DNA of 64,000 bases from Pantoea cypripedii (GTDB lineage Bacteria > Pseudomonadota > Gammaproteobacteria > Enterobacterales > Enterobacteriaceae): NCBI RefSeq assembly GCF_011395035.1, contig NZ_CP024770.1:433785-497784 (forward strand), in the 5' to 3' direction. The notes under the pieces are model-generated. The model did no database searches. It was not told the origin of the DNA and saw nothing but the letters and a program-made list of their open reading frames with translations. Every line of letters starts with the position of its first letter. Within the stretch, counting starts at the first letter, position 1. A program made the translations under genes and the position numbers. Of this stretch, positions 7,551 through 15,520 are shown piece after piece.

Positions 7551-7952
7551 TTAAATCAGGAAGTCATCCAGTGATTTACCGCTGTCGATGGCAGCTTTAA
7601 TCGGAGCGGGAGTACGTCCCTGACCAGTCCAGTTTTTTTCCTGGCCGTTCTCATCGGTATATTTGTACTTAGCAGGACGCGGTGCACGTTTGGCACGCGG
7701 TTTACCTGCGCCTTGCAGGGATCCCAGTAATTCATTGGGATCAATACCGTCTTCCAGCAGTAACTCACGATATTTAGCCAGCTTTTCTGCTTTCTCACGA
7801 ACAGCAGCTTCCTCAGCATGGCTTTCTTCACGACGCTCAGCAACGACCACGCTGAATTTCTCAAGCATTTCTTCCAGATCAGCCAGAGCCAGTTCACGTG
7901 CCTGGGCGCGCAGTGTACGAATATTATTTAACGCTTTAAGTGACTCACTCAT
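7551..7952 (-). CDS. H-NS family nucleoid-associated protein (accessory paralogue)
   Basis: This 133-residue protein has the two-domain H-NS layout: an N-terminal coiled-coil oligomerisation region (about residues 1-80), a basic linker (GKPRAKRAPRPAKYKY), and the C-terminal DNA-binding motif WTGQGRTPAPIK ending in GKSLDDFLI. H-NS proteins silence AT-rich, often foreign, DNA. The sequence around the binding loop (TDENGQEKNW) departs from the usual chromosomal VDENGETKTW, and the C-terminus lacks the final two residues of E. coli H-NS. I therefore read it as a second, accessory H-NS rather than the core hns. The start was chosen for the conserved MSESLKALNNIR beginning. Confidence 0.88.
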   Translation of the reverse strand: MSESLKALNNIRTLRAQARELALADLEEMLEKFSVVVAERREESHAEEAAVREKAEKLAKYRELLLEDGIDPNELLGSLQGAGKPRAKRAPRPAKYKYTDENGQEKNWTGQGRTPAPIKAAIDSGKSLDDFLI

Positions 7953-8461
7953 GGAGATCTCCAAAATCCGGGTTGTAAATTGAATAAAGATGGTTTTTTT
8001 AAAAAAATAGGATACAGCCGTAAACAGAGTATATACATACACTCCATTACTGAAAAGTAAAACATGAAGGTTAATAAAAAAGAAGTTAAATTGTGTCTTT
8101 TACACAGAACAATATTGCTTAACAACTGCGGTAACTTTGATCACCCAGCGATTTTTCAGACAAATATTAATGCCAGGGCACAAAAAAATATTTACTTTCG
8201 ATATTTTCTATCATCCCGGCGAAGTGTGGTGCGCCAAAATCCAGGGATAACCGAACAGATAATACATGAGTGTAATTATTTCGTAAGAATGCCCCTGCGA
8301 TCATGGAGACGCTGGATGCTGATGCTGAATAAGCAAGGGAAGATATTTTTCCAACGGGTTTACGGTATTCCTGAGTGGCATAGCGGTTATGCGGGTGAAA
8401 GCGTTTCTGACATTAACTCATCTCTTTATGCTTTTCTCATCATTCAATGAGAGAGCGACAA
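7953..8461. other. AT-rich intergenic region
   Basis: About 500 bases with no gene I can support. The part next to hns contains several A/T tracts that could form a curved promoter region with H-NS autoregulation. A plus-strand open frame over 8064-8450 shows no recognisable protein and no good ribosome site. Confidence 0.4.
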
Positions 8462-9574
8462 ATGAACACATTATTTACCCCCATAACGGCTGGAAAACTG
8501 CGTCTTCAGCATCGTGTCGTCATGGCACCGGCAACGCGGATGCGCACCGATATTGGCGGCATCCCCGGTGATTTAATGGTTGAATATTACCGTCAGCGCG
8601 CCAGTCAGGGTGGGTTGTTGATTGCGGAAGCGACCGCAATTTCACCGTTCGCCAATGCCTATGCCGATGCGCCAGGCATCTTCAATGATGCTCAGTCCGT
8701 CGGATGGCAACGTGTGGTTGCTGCCGTTCATGCACAGGGTGGCCAGATTGTGCTGCAACTGTGGCATCCTGGGCGGCAGTCGTTGCCGGAGCTGTCAGAG
8801 GGACATCAACCCGTCGCACCCTCTGCATTGCTGGCACGCGATACTTACGGCGTGGGTAAAAATGAAGACGGTAGTTACGAGGGCAAATTGTTCCCTGAAC
8901 CTCGTGCGCTGGATGAGCATGAAATCTACGAAATCATAGAAGAATTTCGTCTTGCCGCAATCAGGGCAAAATCTGCGGGTTTCGACGGTGTTGAACTCCA
9001 TGCCGCAAACGGATACCTGCCCGAACAATTTCTTCTGGACGGCAGTAACCACCGTCAGGATGAGTGGGGCGGGAGCCGGCCAAACCGTGCACGCTTCCTG
9101 CTGGAAGCTGTTTCAGTGCTGACAGAGGTATGGGGAACGGGGCGGGTGGGGGTGCGCATTTCGCCCAGCGGTATTTATGGCGATATGCACGATACCGATC
9201 CGGCGGCAACTTTCAGTTATCTGGCCGGGAAGCTTAATGATGCGGGGCTGGCCTACCTGCATATCATCGAGCCACGAATTGTCGGGCCGGAAGATCGGGA
9301 AACGGGTGACTACGCTGAACCCATTGCCAGTCGTCAGCTACGGGAGTTTTATCACGGCATCATTATCGCAGCAGGTGGCTTCAAGCCTGAAGCCGCTGAA
9401 AAAATGCTGGATGCGGGTGAGGCTGATTTAATTGCGTTCGGCAGGTTGTTTACCTCGAACCCTGACCTGCCAGGGCGAATCAGGCATGGCTATCCGCTGG
9501 CACAGTATCAGCGCGATACGTTCTTTGGCGGTGACGCCCGGGGATATACTGATTTTCCAGCCTATGCGAGATAA
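8462..9574 (+). CDS. nemA: Old Yellow Enzyme family NADH:flavin oxidoreductase (NemA-like)
   Basis: This flavoenzyme of about 370 residues has the TIM-barrel OYE fold. Visible motifs are VVMAPATRMR near the N-terminus, LWHPGRQS, the substrate-binding pair in VELHAANGYLPEQFLLDGSNHR, and AFGRLFTSNPDLPGRI at the FMN phosphate end. Enzymes of this group reduce activated alkenes, N-ethylmaleimide, nitrate esters and other electrophiles using NAD(P)H. The alternative start five codons upstream is possible; MNTLFTP matches the usual beginning. The nemR regulator that sits beside nemA in E. coli is absent. It is monocistronic, with a hairpin after the stop. Confidence 0.88.
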   Translation: MNTLFTPITAGKLRLQHRVVMAPATRMRTDIGGIPGDLMVEYYRQRASQGGLLIAEATAISPFANAYADAPGIFNDAQSVGWQRVVAAVHAQGGQIVLQLWHPGRQSLPELSEGHQPVAPSALLARDTYGVGKNEDGSYEGKLFPEPRALDEHEIYEIIEEFRLAAIRAKSAGFDGVELHAANGYLPEQFLLDGSNHRQDEWGGSRPNRARFLLEAVSVLTEVWGTGRVGVRISPSGIYGDMHDTDPAATFSYLAGKLNDAGLAYLHIIEPRIVGPEDRETGDYAEPIASRQLREFYHGIIIAAGGFKPEAAEKMLDAGEADLIAFGRLFTSNPDLPGRIRHGYPLAQYQRDTFFGGDARGYTDFPAYAR

Positions 9575-9580
9575 TGAATC

Positions 9581-9603
9581 AGGGCAGCCCTATGGCTGCC
9601 CTC
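9581..9603. terminator. Hairpin between convergent genes
   Basis: AGGGCAGCC/GGCTGCCCT flank a four-base loop, giving a nine-base-pair perfect stem. It has no strong T tract, but its place between convergent genes supports a bidirectional terminator. Confidence 0.5.
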
Positions 9604-9614
9604 ATCTGTGAGCA

Positions 9615-10340
9615 TTAAATCTGAGATACCCCTATCGAAGCGCCGCCATCGATATACAGCGTCTGTCCGGTAATAAACCCCGCCTCTTCTGATAACAGGA
9701 AATGAATAGCAGCAGCAATTTCATCAGGTTTCCCGAAGCGTTTCATTGGGACACTGGCGAGATAGCGTTGCTCGCCTTCACTGCCCGGCGCATTGCTGGC
9801 GCGAAACAGCTCTGTCTCCGTCGGGCCAGGTGCGACGGCATTCACCGTAATGCCCTGCGTGGCCAGTTCCAGCGCCCAGTTGCGGGTAAAGCTGACTAAT
9901 GCCGCCTTGGCGGCAGCATATGACGTTCGCTGCGGCACGCCGAGTACCGTCAGGCTGGCAATATTGATAATCCTGCCCCAGCCGCGAGCCTGCATACCCG
10001 GCAAGGCAGCCTGAGCCGCCAGCAGCGCGGGATGCAAGTTAACCCTGAGTACCTCATCGAGTACGTCAGGTGTCACATCTGGCATCCACTGTGGGCGTAC
10101 CAGCCCAACGTTATTGATGACGCCGTCGAGAGTAAACTCAGCACTTAAGTCGCGCAGTCTTAGCTGGACTGCCTGCGTATCGGCGAGATCAAGCGTGATG
10201 AAATGGCCGGGATAATCCCGCTCAGGGCTGTGACGGGCAATGCCAATCACGGTATGCCCTGCTGCGGCCAGGCGTTGAGATAATGCGTAACCGATACCTT
10301 TGCTGGCTCCGGTAATGAGAAACGTTCTTTGCGGATTCAT
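9615..10340 (-). CDS. Short-chain dehydrogenase/reductase (FabG-like)
   Basis: This 241-residue classical SDR has the cofactor motif TGASKGIG at residues 10-17 and the catalytic Ser129, Tyr141 and Lys145 (SYAAAK). The NNVGL stretch stands for the usual NNAG. It ends in FITGQTLYIDGGASIGVSQI, a typical SDR tail. It probably oxidises or reduces a hydroxyl/keto group with NAD(P). A GGAGGA ribosome site fixes the start at 10340. It lies downstream of a crotonase and a GST gene on the same strand, but a terminator hairpin at 10366-10392 separates it from the crotonase. Confidence 0.87.
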   Translation of the reverse strand: MNPQRTFLITGASKGIGYALSQRLAAAGHTVIGIARHSPERDYPGHFITLDLADTQAVQLRLRDLSAEFTLDGVINNVGLVRPQWMPDVTPDVLDEVLRVNLHPALLAAQAALPGMQARGWGRIINIASLTVLGVPQRTSYAAAKAALVSFTRNWALELATQGITVNAVAPGPTETELFRASNAPGSEGEQRYLASVPMKRFGKPDEIAAAIHFLLSEEAGFITGQTLYIDGGASIGVSQI

Positions 10341-10365
10341 ATCTTCCTCCAATCGGCAAAACGAC

Positions 10366-10392
10366 AAAAACCGGCGCAATGATTTGCGCCGG
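10366..10392 (-). terminator. Terminator between the crotonase and SDR genes
   Basis: On the minus strand the stem CCGGCGCAA/TTGCGCCGG is followed by a run of five Ts. It lies after the crotonase stop and before the SDR ribosome site. Confidence 0.75.
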
Positions 10393-10418
10393 AGAAATAA
10401 AAGTGCCTGCAATTGCGA

Positions 10419-11189
10419 TTAAGACGCAGACGCTGCCTGTAAAGCCACATCGGCGGCACTGATCCCTTCCAGCGCCAGACCGTAACCCGCCCCTTCATCA
10501 ATGATGCGACGCAATTTCTGTGTCAGTGCGATGCGCGTATAACGGCTGGTCAGGGGTGGCAGGGCGGCAAGCGATTCTGCCAGCTGGTGGGCGCGTGTCA
10601 GTAAGGTGTCACGCGGCAGAACCTCATTCACGACGCCCCAGTCTTTTGCGGTTGCCGCGTCCAGTTCCTGACGTGTCAGCAGAAAATAGCGGCCACGCAC
10701 GCTGCCTATCACTTCAGGCCACAACAGGTTGACGCCGTCTCCCGGCACAATGCCAAATTCGAAATGAGGTTTGTCCTGAAAGACGGTATCGGGTGTTGCC
10801 AGCACGATGTCAGAGAGCAGTACGTATTCTGAATGCAGACGAACCGGGCCGTTTAATGCCGCAATGACCGGCACTTCAATGTCCAGCAGATTCATCAGTA
10901 CCTTTTTGCCTTCGCGATAGATTTTGTCGTAGCCACGAGGCGTGAAGAAATCGAACCCTTCCGGGCTGATATTTTCCATAAAAGCATCGCCTGCACCGGT
11001 CAGGATAACCACGCGGTTATCCGGGTCAGCACCGATCTGATGAAACAGTTCGACAAATTCTTCGTGCGTATGGCCGTTAAACAGCAAAGCGCCACCCTCC
11101 GTGTGAAACATCACTTCCAGTACACCGCTGTCTGAGCGGGTAAGGCGCGCATTGTTGAAGCTGTGACGGTAATTTTCGAAACGGGACAT
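10419..11189 (-). CDS. Enoyl-CoA hydratase/isomerase (crotonase) family protein
   Basis: This protein of about 256 residues has crotonase-fold features: ILTGAGDAFMENIS, VPVIAALNGPVRLHSEYVLLSDIVLAT and GIVPGDGVNLLWPEVIG. The family handles acyl-CoA or related thioester/dicarbonyl substrates through an oxyanion hole. In typical members the sequence after NGP is rich in glycine (NGPAxGGG); here it is RLHSE, so the active site is unusual and the reaction is uncertain. It may belong to the 6-oxocamphor-hydrolase-like branch, which works on diketones without CoA; that is a guess. It is in line with the GST gene upstream, 22 bases apart. Confidence 0.8.
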   Translation of the reverse strand: MSRFENYRHSFNNARLTRSDSGVLEVMFHTEGGALLFNGHTHEEFVELFHQIGADPDNRVVILTGAGDAFMENISPEGFDFFTPRGYDKIYREGKKVLMNLLDIEVPVIAALNGPVRLHSEYVLLSDIVLATPDTVFQDKPHFEFGIVPGDGVNLLWPEVIGSVRGRYFLLTRQELDAATAKDWGVVNEVLPRDTLLTRAHQLAESLAALPPLTSRYTRIALTQKLRRIIDEGAGYGLALEGISAADVALQAASAS

Positions 11190-11210
11190 AGTCATTTTCC
11201 TTCCGGGTTA

Positions 11211-11834
11211 TCAGGATTCGATTAAAGCGTTCAGTTTTGTGACAGCACGCATGACTGCGGGACGTGCAGATACGGTTTCAAACCAGCGGGTGAGATTGGG
11301 GAGTGCTTCGAGACTGACGCCAGCAAATTCACGTCGCCACAGCCACCCGTAATGAGCGATATCAGCGATGGTGTACTCATCACCAGCAAGCCAGGGGGTG
11401 TTAGCCAGCTGACGTTCCAGCAGGCTGCTGACCCTGATGGCTTCAGCGTTAAAGCGTTGCTGTGCCAGTGGCTGGGGTTCACTGGCAAGCCGGTTGAAGA
11501 ATCCGGCCTGGCCGAATGCGGGACTGACTGCCGAGGCATGGAAAAAAAGCTGCTCGAAAACCCTGGCGCGGGGCAGTCCTGTTGAGGGAAGCAGGGCAGC
11601 GTGCTTCTCAGCCAGATAAACCAGAATGGCCGCTGACTCACTCAGCACCATATTGGTGTTGTGGTCGAACAGAACCGGCACTTTGCCGTTGGGATTCAGT
11701 TGCAGAAAGTCATGATGTTTTTGCGCACCCTGGCGAACGTTAACAGCGTGCAGTTCCCACGGCTGTTCAAGTTCTTCCAGCAGGATGGCGGGCTTAATGC
11801 TGTTGGGTGTGGCAAAGGCGTAAAGTTCGTACAT
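11211..11834 (-). CDS. Glutathione S-transferase family protein
   Basis: This 207-residue cytosolic protein has an N-terminal thioredoxin-like GST domain (MYELYAFATPNSIKPAILLEE; NPNGKVPVL; SESAAILVYLAEKH) and an all-helical C-terminal domain with TIADIAHYGWLWR. It resembles bacterial YfcG/YghU-type or nu-class GSTs, with a TPN motif where the catalytic Ser/Cys/Thr would sit. It probably conjugates or reduces electrophiles using glutathione. The gene is divergent from a LysR gene and leads the crotonase gene, so the LysR protein is its likely regulator. Confidence 0.87.
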   Translation of the reverse strand: MYELYAFATPNSIKPAILLEELEQPWELHAVNVRQGAQKHHDFLQLNPNGKVPVLFDHNTNMVLSESAAILVYLAEKHAALLPSTGLPRARVFEQLFFHASAVSPAFGQAGFFNRLASEPQPLAQQRFNAEAIRVSSLLERQLANTPWLAGDEYTIADIAHYGWLWRREFAGVSLEALPNLTRWFETVSARPAVMRAVTKLNALIES

Positions 11835-11970
11835 TTTCTGGCTCCACATTTATCAGGCTAACCGGGGCTGTCAGTTCAGCCGCGTTGTCGTTGAAGTGGA
11901 GTATCTGCTATTGTCATGGGGTAATGGCAGATAGCCAAAAACCATAATTGCTATTCCTGGGAGGAATATC

Positions 11971-12858
11971 ATGGATCGCTTTCAGGCGATGCAGATGTAT
12001 GTTCAGGTTGTTGATGCTGGTTCGTTTTCGGCAGCGGCGCGCATACTCGATATTGGTCAGCCCGCAGTGTCGAAGACCATTGCTCAGCTGGAAAAGCATC
12101 TGGAAGTCCGTTTATTGCTGCGCACCACGCATGGGCTGACGCCAACCGAAGCGGGACAACGATTTTATGAGCGCGTCCGTATTGCTTTGCAGCAAGCGGA
12201 GGAAGCCGAGATGGCAGCGCGCGGCGCTGACAAGGGTCTTTCAGGCATACTGCGGGTTGCCGCCGCACCGACCTTTGCCCGGCTTCATGTCATTCCGCAC
12301 CTGCCAGAATTTATGTCGCAGCATCCGCAGCTGAAAATCGATATCAAACTCGATGACCGCCCCATCGATTTGGTTGCTGAAGGCATAGATATTTGCCTGC
12401 GGATGGGAACCCTGCAGGACTCGGGGGCAGTGGCACGAAAACTGGCGACCTCGCAGCGTTCGGTACTGGCCACAAAGGGATATTTAAGCCGTTACGGTTA
12501 CCCGAAACATCCGAGCGAACTTAGCCAGCATGAGGCGCTGGTTTTCAGCCAGCTGAATGATACATGGCAGTTCAGCCGGGGAAACGAGGTGGAGAATGTG
12601 GTGTTAAAAGGGCGGCTTCATCTCAGCGCAGCGGAAGGGGTCCGGGCGGCAGTGCTGGCGCATATGGGGCTAACCGTTGCGTCAGACTGGATGTTTTCTC
12701 AGGAAATCGCCGACGGCACCGTCGAGCGTCTGGTCAGCGACTGGACGTTGCCAGACATTGACCTGTGGGCAGTTTTTCCTGGCGGACGTATGGCCACAGC
12801 CAAAGCCCGCCAGTTTGCGGCGTTTGTTGAAACCGCCGTGCAGGCGAATGGGAAATAA
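11971..12858 (+). CDS. LysR-family regulator
   Basis: This 295-residue regulator has an N-terminal helix-turn-helix (GSFSAAARILDIGQPAVSKTIAQLE) followed by the LysR effector-binding domain, in the subgroup of YafC/DsdC-like single-effector regulators (IDLVAEGIDICLRMG motif). A GGGAGGAA ribosome site precedes the ATG. It is divergent from the GST-crotonase genes, the usual arrangement for a LysR activator and its targets. The effector is unknown. Confidence 0.88.
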   Translation: MDRFQAMQMYVQVVDAGSFSAAARILDIGQPAVSKTIAQLEKHLEVRLLLRTTHGLTPTEAGQRFYERVRIALQQAEEAEMAARGADKGLSGILRVAAAPTFARLHVIPHLPEFMSQHPQLKIDIKLDDRPIDLVAEGIDICLRMGTLQDSGAVARKLATSQRSVLATKGYLSRYGYPKHPSELSQHEALVFSQLNDTWQFSRGNEVENVVLKGRLHLSAAEGVRAAVLAHMGLTVASDWMFSQEIADGTVERLVSDWTLPDIDLWAVFPGGRMATAKARQFAAFVETAVQANGK

Positions 12859-12950
12859 GTTTGGGTGTGCCAAGTGACCTTGCCGCGGGAATTCGCCAGT
12901 CGGCCTGAAATTCGTTATCATCCGCTCCCACTCTCCAGCCGGGCAGCCTG

Positions 12951-13649
12951 ATGTCTGAAATTGTTGATACCTTTATTGCCCCGCCGTGCCATGACCAGAT
13001 TGAGTGTCTCTATCAGGACGATCATCTGGTACTGATCAATAAACCCGCCGGGCTGCTCAGCCTCTCGGGTAAAAATCCGCGAAATCTCGATTCAGTTCAC
13101 CATCGGCTGGTACAGATCTTCCCCGGCTGTACGCTGGTGCACCGCCTTGATTTCGGTACTTCCGGGCTGATGGTCATCGCCCGCAACAAGGCGATTAATG
13201 CTGCCCTGTGTCAACAGTTTACCCAGCGTACAGTGACCAAAGTTTACACCGCACTGCTTTGTGGACATCTGAAAGACAACGAAGGGGTGATAGACGCAGC
13301 GATTGCGAAGGATCCGGCTCTGTTCCCGCTGATGTTGATTTGCGCAGTCCACGGCAAACCCGCTCGCTCCGGCTATCGGGTGGTGGAGCGCTTTTATCAT
13401 GAGCTGGAAGATGGGACGTTGCTGCCAGTAACGCGGGTACAGCTAACCCCGGAAACCGGACGTACTCATCAACTCCGTATTCACTGCCAGCAGCTGGGAC
13501 ACCCGATTTTGGGCTGCGATCTGTATGGTGGTCGTCTGTTGCCTGGCACCGAACAGATACCGCGTCTGATGCTGCATGCCAGTGAGTTGCATTTTGTTCA
13601 TCCCATCAGCGCAGAAAGCATCGCAGCTCGCTGCGCCAGCCCGTTCTGA
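12951..13649 (+). CDS. RluA-family RNA pseudouridine synthase
   Basis: This 232-residue enzyme isomerises uridine in RNA. The catalytic Asp lies in HRLDFGTSG near residue 66. Other family motifs are the INKPAGLLSL start and GRTHQLRIHCQQLGHPILGCDLYG. Size matches E. coli RluA (219), which acts on 23S rRNA U746 and tRNA U32, but sequence divergence (HRLDF instead of HRLDM, a different C-terminus) suggests a paralogue. There is no S4 domain. It is convergent with yaiL. Target RNA cannot be predicted. Confidence 0.85.
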   Translation: MSEIVDTFIAPPCHDQIECLYQDDHLVLINKPAGLLSLSGKNPRNLDSVHHRLVQIFPGCTLVHRLDFGTSGLMVIARNKAINAALCQQFTQRTVTKVYTALLCGHLKDNEGVIDAAIAKDPALFPLMLICAVHGKPARSGYRVVERFYHELEDGTLLPVTRVQLTPETGRTHQLRIHCQQLGHPILGCDLYGGRLLPGTEQIPRLMLHASELHFVHPISAESIAARCASPF

Positions 13650-13671
13650 AAGTGTCTGAAGTAGCGGTTCA

Positions 13672-14211
13672 TTACCACATCAAATCATCGGGCACTTTAA
13701 AATCAGCATAGGGATCATCTTCATCCTGCTCTTCCTGACTCAGCGCACTATTTAAGACAATACTGTTCGCATCTCGCTGCGAAATTTTATCGGCGACGCT
13801 GGCGGGGATAATAGCGTATTCACTTTCACCATTGTTATCCATAACCACACGAGCAATGGCGAGACGACCACTAATCAATTGAGATTGCGTCAGTTTATCC
13901 ACAAATATTTTCTTAATTAAGTTATTATCTGTGAAGTTAAAACCAATATCACCTTTTGAAATTTCGATTTTATTCATTTCAATCAGCTGTTTCACCTGAG
14001 CTTTATACTCTTTAGACAGAACCTCTTGCTTACGTTGTTCGCTCAGCTTTCGGTCATGCTCAAGTTGTGCTTTTTTATTTTCTTCTACCGCCTCCCTGGC
14101 CTCACGAGCCTGAATTCGTGACTTTTTAGCCGTTTTCTGGACTTTGGCCATTTTTTTGCTGGTCACCAATCCTGCTTTTAACATCTGCTCTTGTAAGGTA
14201 AGTTTTGTCAT
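13672..14211 (-). CDS. yaiL: YaiL-like DUF2058 nucleoprotein
   Basis: This 179-residue protein is close to E. coli YaiL along its length: MTKLTLQEQMLKAGLVTSKK at the start, a long charged coiled-coil region, IEMNKIEISKGDIGFNFTDNNLIKK, and the DDPYADFKVPDDLMW end. DUF2058 proteins are nucleoid/ribosome-associated proteins of unclear function. The start was set at the conserved MTKLT, 14 codons inside the longest open frame. The gene stands alone and is convergent with the pseudouridine synthase gene. Confidence 0.9.
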   Translation of the reverse strand: MTKLTLQEQMLKAGLVTSKKMAKVQKTAKKSRIQAREAREAVEENKKAQLEHDRKLSEQRKQEVLSKEYKAQVKQLIEMNKIEISKGDIGFNFTDNNLIKKIFVDKLTQSQLISGRLAIARVVMDNNGESEYAIIPASVADKISQRDANSIVLNSALSQEEQDEDDPYADFKVPDDLMW

Positions 14212-14361
14212 CTTCGTATCTAAACCGGTTGGATATTTGGTGAAATTATACATGTTATTGGTATGAATCTGGAGGGCATATCATCGGTGGATGTGGCCTG
14301 ATAGTACATAAAGCAGGGTTTGATGGTATGTATTATCCGTCGAGGAAGGATAAGCGTTATC

Positions 14362-14537
14362 AGGCCGGATCCTGTGAGCCAAAAAGCTTTGCCAGACGGT
14401 GCAGCTCTGCCATCACCATCGGGTCGGGATTGCTTCAGCTATGGTGAAAGGTTTACCGTTTGAGGGATAACCGTCAAGTATCGTATTACGCTCTTCTATA
14501 AAGATAGCCTTGCCGCCAGCGCGATGACTGGCAGCCG
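14362..14537 (-). pseudogene. Remnant of an unidentified gene
   Basis: On the minus strand two protein-like stretches lie in different frames. GGKAIFIEERNTILDGYPSN ends in TRW-stop, and NPDPMVMAELHRLAKLFGSQ reads to a stop near 14364. No start or upstream part is left. This looks like the frameshifted C-terminal end of a gene whose remainder has been lost next to the monooxygenase gene. I do not recognise the family. Confidence 0.35.
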
Positions 14538-14547
14538 CTTATATCAC

Positions 14548-14940
14548 TCAGGACGAGACTTTGCCGCGTGGATCGTCGATATGCTGTTTTGCCACGTCAT
14601 AGCGGATGCCTTCCCGATGCAGGATACGCACATTTTTGACCACCGTCGCCAGCGCCTTGAGGAAGGTGGCGGAGTGTTCATGGCGTTCATAGGCTTCAAT
14701 GTCGGCCCAGCCTTCTGATAAATGGAAGGCGTCAGGATTCACTAAATCCTGCGAAAAGGCATAAAACACACAGCCTGGCAGTTGCTGTGCCGCCTGCATT
14801 TCCGGCTTAACCGCATCGATAAATGTCTGACGATCATCCGGATGTACGCGGTAGTACGCACTGACGATGATTTCAGTCGGTTGCGTTTTGTCATGATCGC
14901 CAGCAGATGAGATACGTGCGTCGGTAGTTTGCTGATTCAT
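14548..14940 (-). CDS. Antibiotic biosynthesis monooxygenase (ABM/YgiN-type) domain protein
   Basis: This 130-residue protein has a dimeric ferredoxin-like ABM domain: EIIVSAYYRVHPDDRQTFIDAV, then GCVFYAFSQDLVNPDAFHLSEGWADIEAYERH. YgiN/ActVA-Orf6-type enzymes oxidise quinols or polyketides without cofactor. There is no signal peptide. It is the second gene of a pair with a SnoaL-like protein 43 bases upstream on the same strand. The pair lies beside a LysR gene and, beyond it, exported VOC and SnoaL proteins. The set looks like an electrophile/quinone response unit, by inference. Confidence 0.8.
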   Translation of the reverse strand: MNQQTTDARISSAGDHDKTQPTEIIVSAYYRVHPDDRQTFIDAVKPEMQAAQQLPGCVFYAFSQDLVNPDAFHLSEGWADIEAYERHEHSATFLKALATVVKNVRILHREGIRYDVAKQHIDDPRGKVSS

Positions 14941-14982
14941 TTCATGCTCCTGATGATTTTTATGATCGATGTAAAGGGTGAC

Positions 14983-15384
14983 TTAGCCCTGTTCGCCGGA
15001 AAACGCGCGCCAGGCGGCCAGCGTGTCCAGTGATTCACGCAGCAGTTTTATCTTGCCGTCTTCTGCCACCAGGCGACCGGCATAAGTCTGTTTATAGACG
15101 CGGTCAGTGCCGGCAATGCCCGCTTCGACACTGTATTCACCGAACGCCTGCGTCGGCGTATCAATCAGGAATTGAATATTGCGGAAAGTAAAATCCGGGA
15201 CCTTGCTCAGCAGGCCGGCAATAAAGGCCTCAATTTCCTGCGGTCCCTGCACACGATGCGGCAGACCGAGTGTCTGGAGATAAGGTAATTCCAGCACGCC
15301 GTCAGCGGCGAAAAGGGAAGCGGCGGTGTGAGGGTTCTGGATGCTGTCGAGATAATTTTGCAGTAGCTGCACGGCTGTTTTCAT
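14983..15384 (-). CDS. SnoaL-like (NTF2 fold) protein
   Basis: This 133-residue soluble protein has the NTF2/SnoaL cone fold signature: an N-terminal helix, SIQNPHTAASLFAADGVLELPY, then GPQEIEAFIAGLLSKVPDFTF. Such proteins are small isomerases, cyclases or binding proteins, and the substrate is unknown. An AGGAGT ribosome site nine bases ahead fixes the start at 15384, 22 codons inside the longest frame. It is probably co-transcribed with the ABM monooxygenase. The LysR gene upstream is on the same strand. Confidence 0.8.
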   Translation of the reverse strand: MKTAVQLLQNYLDSIQNPHTAASLFAADGVLELPYLQTLGLPHRVQGPQEIEAFIAGLLSKVPDFTFRNIQFLIDTPTQAFGEYSVEAGIAGTDRVYKQTYAGRLVAEDGKIKLLRESLDTLAAWRAFSGEQG

Positions 15385-15520
15385 GATGCGTTTACTCCTG
15401 AAGTTGTCATGGTCCGCACCCGTTCGGCGGTGTGAAATCACGATAATCAACTTCAGGTGTTAGCAAAATAGCAAAGAATGAAACCCATCATTTCATTTAT
15501 GCAATGATGGGTTAACTCTA

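Noticed and set aside
8064..8450. A 128-codon plus-strand open frame before the Old Yellow Enzyme gene
   Set aside because: It has no recognisable protein features, no good ribosome site, and overlaps a likely promoter region.
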